Shown piece by piece: positions 61,795-64,000 of a stretch of 64,000 nucleotides of DNA. The notes below the pieces were generated by a model, which saw nothing but the letters and a program-made list of their open reading frames with translations, made no database searches and was not told where the DNA came from. Origin of the DNA: Christensenellaceae bacterium (GTDB lineage Bacteria; Bacillota; Clostridia; Christensenellales; Christensenellaceae); the NCBI GenBank assembly GCA_022846035.1, contig AP025580.1, forward strand, positions 2,604,001 to 2,668,000, given 5' to 3'. The translations under genes were made by a program, and so were the position numbers. Within the stretch, counting starts at the first letter, position 1, and each line of letters starts with the position of its first letter.

Positions 61795-63110
61795 AAAAAT
61801 CTATTTTTTTCGCCATACTGCTGGCGGTTTTGCTTTTCTTTGCAGGCTGCGCCCCGCAGACCGATATTACCGACGGCCTGCTTCGTGAATTGATCCAAAA
61901 GAGCGAAGCTTATACGCAGAGCATGGCGAACGGCGATTTTGAAGCCGTCGCCGCCGACGTGGCTCCTTCCGCTTCCGCGCAGCTAAACGCGGAGAAACTA
62001 AAGCAGGCGTGGGAAGATACCACCGCTCCCATCGGAAGCTTCGAAATGATTTCCGCAACGGGCGCATTCGTCAGGGACGGTTTGCCTGTGGTCAGCGTAA
62101 ATTGCAATTTTACCGTCAGGGGTCTTGACATCCAATATACCTATGATGCCAACGGTAAGATTGCCGGTATGTGGATGGCGTATGCCGCGAAATCCCTCAC
62201 GGCGCAGAGCACTGACGATTATGTGGAGCTTCTTATTTCCGTCGGCACAGACCGTCCCCTTGAAGGCATCCTCACCCTTCCCCGTTATATCCAGAAGCCC
62301 CCCGTGGTATTGATGATAGCGGGCAGCGGCCCGCAGGATGCGAATGAAACGGTAGGCACTTCAGGCAACAAGCCTTTTGCCGATATTGCGCACGGACTGG
62401 CGCAGCAGGGCGTCGCTACCCTGCGTTACAACAAACGCACCTCTCAATATCCCAACGAACCGGATCATCTTCTTGACCTGACGATCCAGTATGAAGTGCT
62501 CAACGATGCCGCGAGCGCTGTCAGCCTGCTCAGGGATTCACAGTGGGTCAACCCGCAGCGTATCTATGTTTTAGGACACAGCCTCGGCGGTATGCTCGCT
62601 CCCAAAATCGCGCAGGACAACGAGCTTGCGGGCCTAATTTCCCTGGCCGGTTCTCCGCGCAGCCTGCTGGATATTATATCGGACCAGAACGAAGCGGCCG
62701 CCATGGCAGGACAAATCACTCCCCAGCAGCTTGCGCAGGCAAAAGCGCTGATCGAGAAAGCGAAAAATGCCCAACAGGGGGATACGTCTTCTCTTCTTGG
62801 CGCAACGGGCAACTACTGGCATAGCTTAAACCAGATCGATACGCCGTCTATCGTGTCGTCGCTCGATATTCCGATGCTTTTCCTGCAGGGAGATGCGGAT
62901 TTCCAGGTTTCTCCGGAAAAGGATTTCGACGCATGGAAAGACGCGCTTTCCGGCAAACCGAATGCGCAGTTTAGGCTCTATTCCGGCCTCACCCATCTGT
63001 TTACGCCGCTGCCGCCCAATGCTTCAGGCAGAACCGCCGATTACGACGCGCCGCAAAATGTCGATCCTCAGGTGATCGCGGATATTGCGGCATGGATTAA
63101 GGCAAACTGA
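61791..63110 (+). CDS. Lipoprotein alpha/beta hydrolase with an N-terminal DUF3887 domain
   Basis: A 439-residue exported protein. The signal peptide ends in the lipobox FFAGC (Cys near 20). Residues about 28-130 form a DUF3887-like domain (ANGDFEAVAADVAP), and residues 140-439 an alpha/beta hydrolase with VVLMIAGSGPQDANE (oxyanion part), nucleophile elbow GHSLGGML (near 258), a late Asp (FLQGDADFQV) and His (SGLTHLF). It is probably an esterase or thioesterase on the cell surface. Its overlap with tyrA is surprising for a metabolic operon. Confidence 0.88.
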   Translation: MKKSIFFAILLAVLLFFAGCAPQTDITDGLLRELIQKSEAYTQSMANGDFEAVAADVAPSASAQLNAEKLKQAWEDTTAPIGSFEMISATGAFVRDGLPVVSVNCNFTVRGLDIQYTYDANGKIAGMWMAYAAKSLTAQSTDDYVELLISVGTDRPLEGILTLPRYIQKPPVVLMIAGSGPQDANETVGTSGNKPFADIAHGLAQQGVATLRYNKRTSQYPNEPDHLLDLTIQYEVLNDAASAVSLLRDSQWVNPQRIYVLGHSLGGMLAPKIAQDNELAGLISLAGSPRSLLDIISDQNEAAAMAGQITPQQLAQAKALIEKAKNAQQGDTSSLLGATGNYWHSLNQIDTPSIVSSLDIPMLFLQGDADFQVSPEKDFDAWKDALSGKPNAQFRLYSGLTHLFTPLPPNASGRTADYDAPQNVDPQVIADIAAWIKAN

Positions 63111-63116
63111 TCGCCT

Positions 63117-64000
63117 CTAAGCCGTTTGGCACCAGTCTATGACCTGTTCCCGTACCATATACGAATTTTCTTCATTACAAAGGATGATCAAGGTATCTCC
63201 CGGGCGGATACGCACCGTTCCCTTGGGGATGATTTCGTGACTGCCTCTTCTCACGGCGACAATCAGGCTTTGCTGCGGCCACTTGATTTCACTGATTTTT
63301 TTCATGCAGATCGGCGCCCCGTGATGTACGGGAATTTCAAGCAGTATTTTGTTCCCTTCGCTTTCCGCAGGCTGTTTTTCGCCGTTTGTTTCGATGATCC
63401 GCTCTAAAAGCTGTTCGTAAACCGGCTTTGCTTTCAAGAGGTCTGCCACGGCATATGCGATCAGCGATACGAGGGTCAGGGATAAAAGCTGCGTGAAAGA
63501 CCCTGTCATTTCGCATATCAGTATGATGCCAGTGATCGGCGCGCGCACGATAGCCGCGAAAAAACCCGCCATGGCCAGCACGATGAAATTCTGCAACAGG
63601 CCCTGCGGAAGGGCGAATACATCGATCATCGCCATGCCGGCTCCCCCGCCCAGCAAAGCGCCCAGCACGAGCAAAGGCAGAAAGATACCGCCCGGCGCGC
63701 CCGAACCAAAGCTTACCATAGAGAAAATGAATTTAATCAGGAAAATCACGAACACCATCGCCAGTGCAAACTTTCCGTCGATCAACATAGGGATCAATTG
63801 ATTCCCGCCGCCGAGCACCGCAGGAAAGGTAAAACCCAGGATTCCCGCGCATAAAAACGGGATCATCAGACGGAATTCCAATCTGACCTTTTTCATTTTA
63901 TCGTAAAGCTGCTGGGATTTTTTGATGCAAAAATTATAAAACGCGCCGCCTACGCCAAGCACGGCGCCCAAAATCAGGATCGCCCAATAAAGGTCGAGCG
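63117..64000 (-). CDS. ClC-type chloride channel/antiporter with a TrkA-C domain, 5' end off the window
   Basis: The C-terminal 294 or so residues of a ClC protein that continues beyond the window. FGSGAPGGIFLPLLVLGALLGG is the chloride-binding GxFxP motif, and FFAAIVRAPITGIILICEMTG is the later conserved helix. After the last membrane span a TrkA-C (RCK_C) domain follows (residues about 200-284 of the visible part: VRIRPGDTLIILC), as in regulated bacterial ClC exchangers. The stop lies six bases from the end of the convergent hydrolase gene. Confidence 0.9.
   Translation of the reverse strand, partial: LDLYWAILILGAVLGVGGAFYNFCIKKSQQLYDKMKKVRLEFRLMIPFLCAGILGFTFPAVLGGGNQLIPMLIDGKFALAMVFVIFLIKFIFSMVSFGSGAPGGIFLPLLVLGALLGGGAGMAMIDVFALPQGLLQNFIVLAMAGFFAAIVRAPITGIILICEMTGSFTQLLSLTLVSLIAYAVADLLKAKPVYEQLLERIIETNGEKQPAESEGNKILLEIPVHHGAPICMKKISEIKWPQQSLIVAVRRGSHEIIPKGTVRIRPGDTLIILCNEENSYMVREQVIDWCQTA

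Overview
The window looks like chromosomal DNA of an anaerobic Firmicute of the class Clostridia. Evidence: a single-polypeptide pyruvate:ferredoxin oxidoreductase, strong AGGAGG-type ribosome binding sites with TTG and GTG starts, clostridial families (DUF1846, DUF1934, DUF6125, DUF4867), a fluoride riboswitch, and RND and MATE exporters without outer-membrane partners. Base composition is fairly even, which would suit Christensenellales-like or related gut lineages, but no ribosomal marker is present and the lineage call is a guess. I see no rRNA, tRNA, CRISPR array or prophage.

Layout. 1-3.3 kb: DUF1846 start, MBL-fold hydrolase, DUF1934 protein, zinc-ribbon protein, MATE exporter. 3.3-9.0 kb: a leftward dTDP-rhamnose and glycosyltransferase operon (GT2, rmlA, rmlC, ybaK-like, rmlB, rmlD, GT2) ending at a clear terminator. 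9.4-18.5 kb: a catabolic island with an iron-containing alcohol dehydrogenase, a LacI regulator, and a leftward operon for a sugar-type ABC importer joined to DhaK and DhaL kinase subunits. The importer's binding-protein gene carries a one-base frameshift. A shared 11-bp motif marks both flanking promoters as likely LacI targets. 18.8-24.7 kb: ABC exporter, an internally deleted PPK2-type pseudogene, APC permease, VOC protein, MscL with a zinc-ribbon tail, an MGMT-like protein and a glutaredoxin-like protein. 24.7-31.6 kb: glycogen phosphorylase, then a large RND exporter with a coiled-coil insert, co-transcribed with a TetR regulator behind a palindromic operator. 31.66-32.99 kb: an IS3-family insertion sequence.

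33-38.3 kb: HAD phosphatase, DUF6125 protein, macro-domain protein coupled to a flavin/ferredoxin protein, FabV enoyl reductase with a TalC-like aldolase, and a lipoprotein. 38.5-39.0 kb: fluoride riboswitch, terminator and fluoride channel. 39-44.1 kb: a divergent sugar locus (xylulokinase with LacI facing DUF4867 with a fucose/arabinose isomerase family enzyme). Two copies of TGTGC-N4-GCACA lie just downstream of two good sigma-A promoters. 44-54.4 kb: GDPD phosphodiesterase, OsmC, a MATE exporter behind a leader peptide and terminator, DsrE/DUF488 pair, MscS, metallopeptidase/DUF5131 pair, aldose epimerase, a diverged amino-acid kinase with a nitroreductase, and a decapitated DEAD-box helicase. 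54.6-64 kb: PFOR, zinc-dependent phospholipase C family protein with Tag glycosylase, an aminotransferase/prephenate dehydrogenase/hydrolase operon, and a ClC channel running off the end.

The most interesting items are the leader-peptide attenuator before the second MATE gene, the two LacI regulons whose operators can be read from sequence, the DhaKL-linked importer with a non-canonical second nucleotide-binding domain, the insertion sequence whose transposase ribosome binding site is buried in a hairpin, and two possible orphan small-RNA units at 48.4-48.65 kb.
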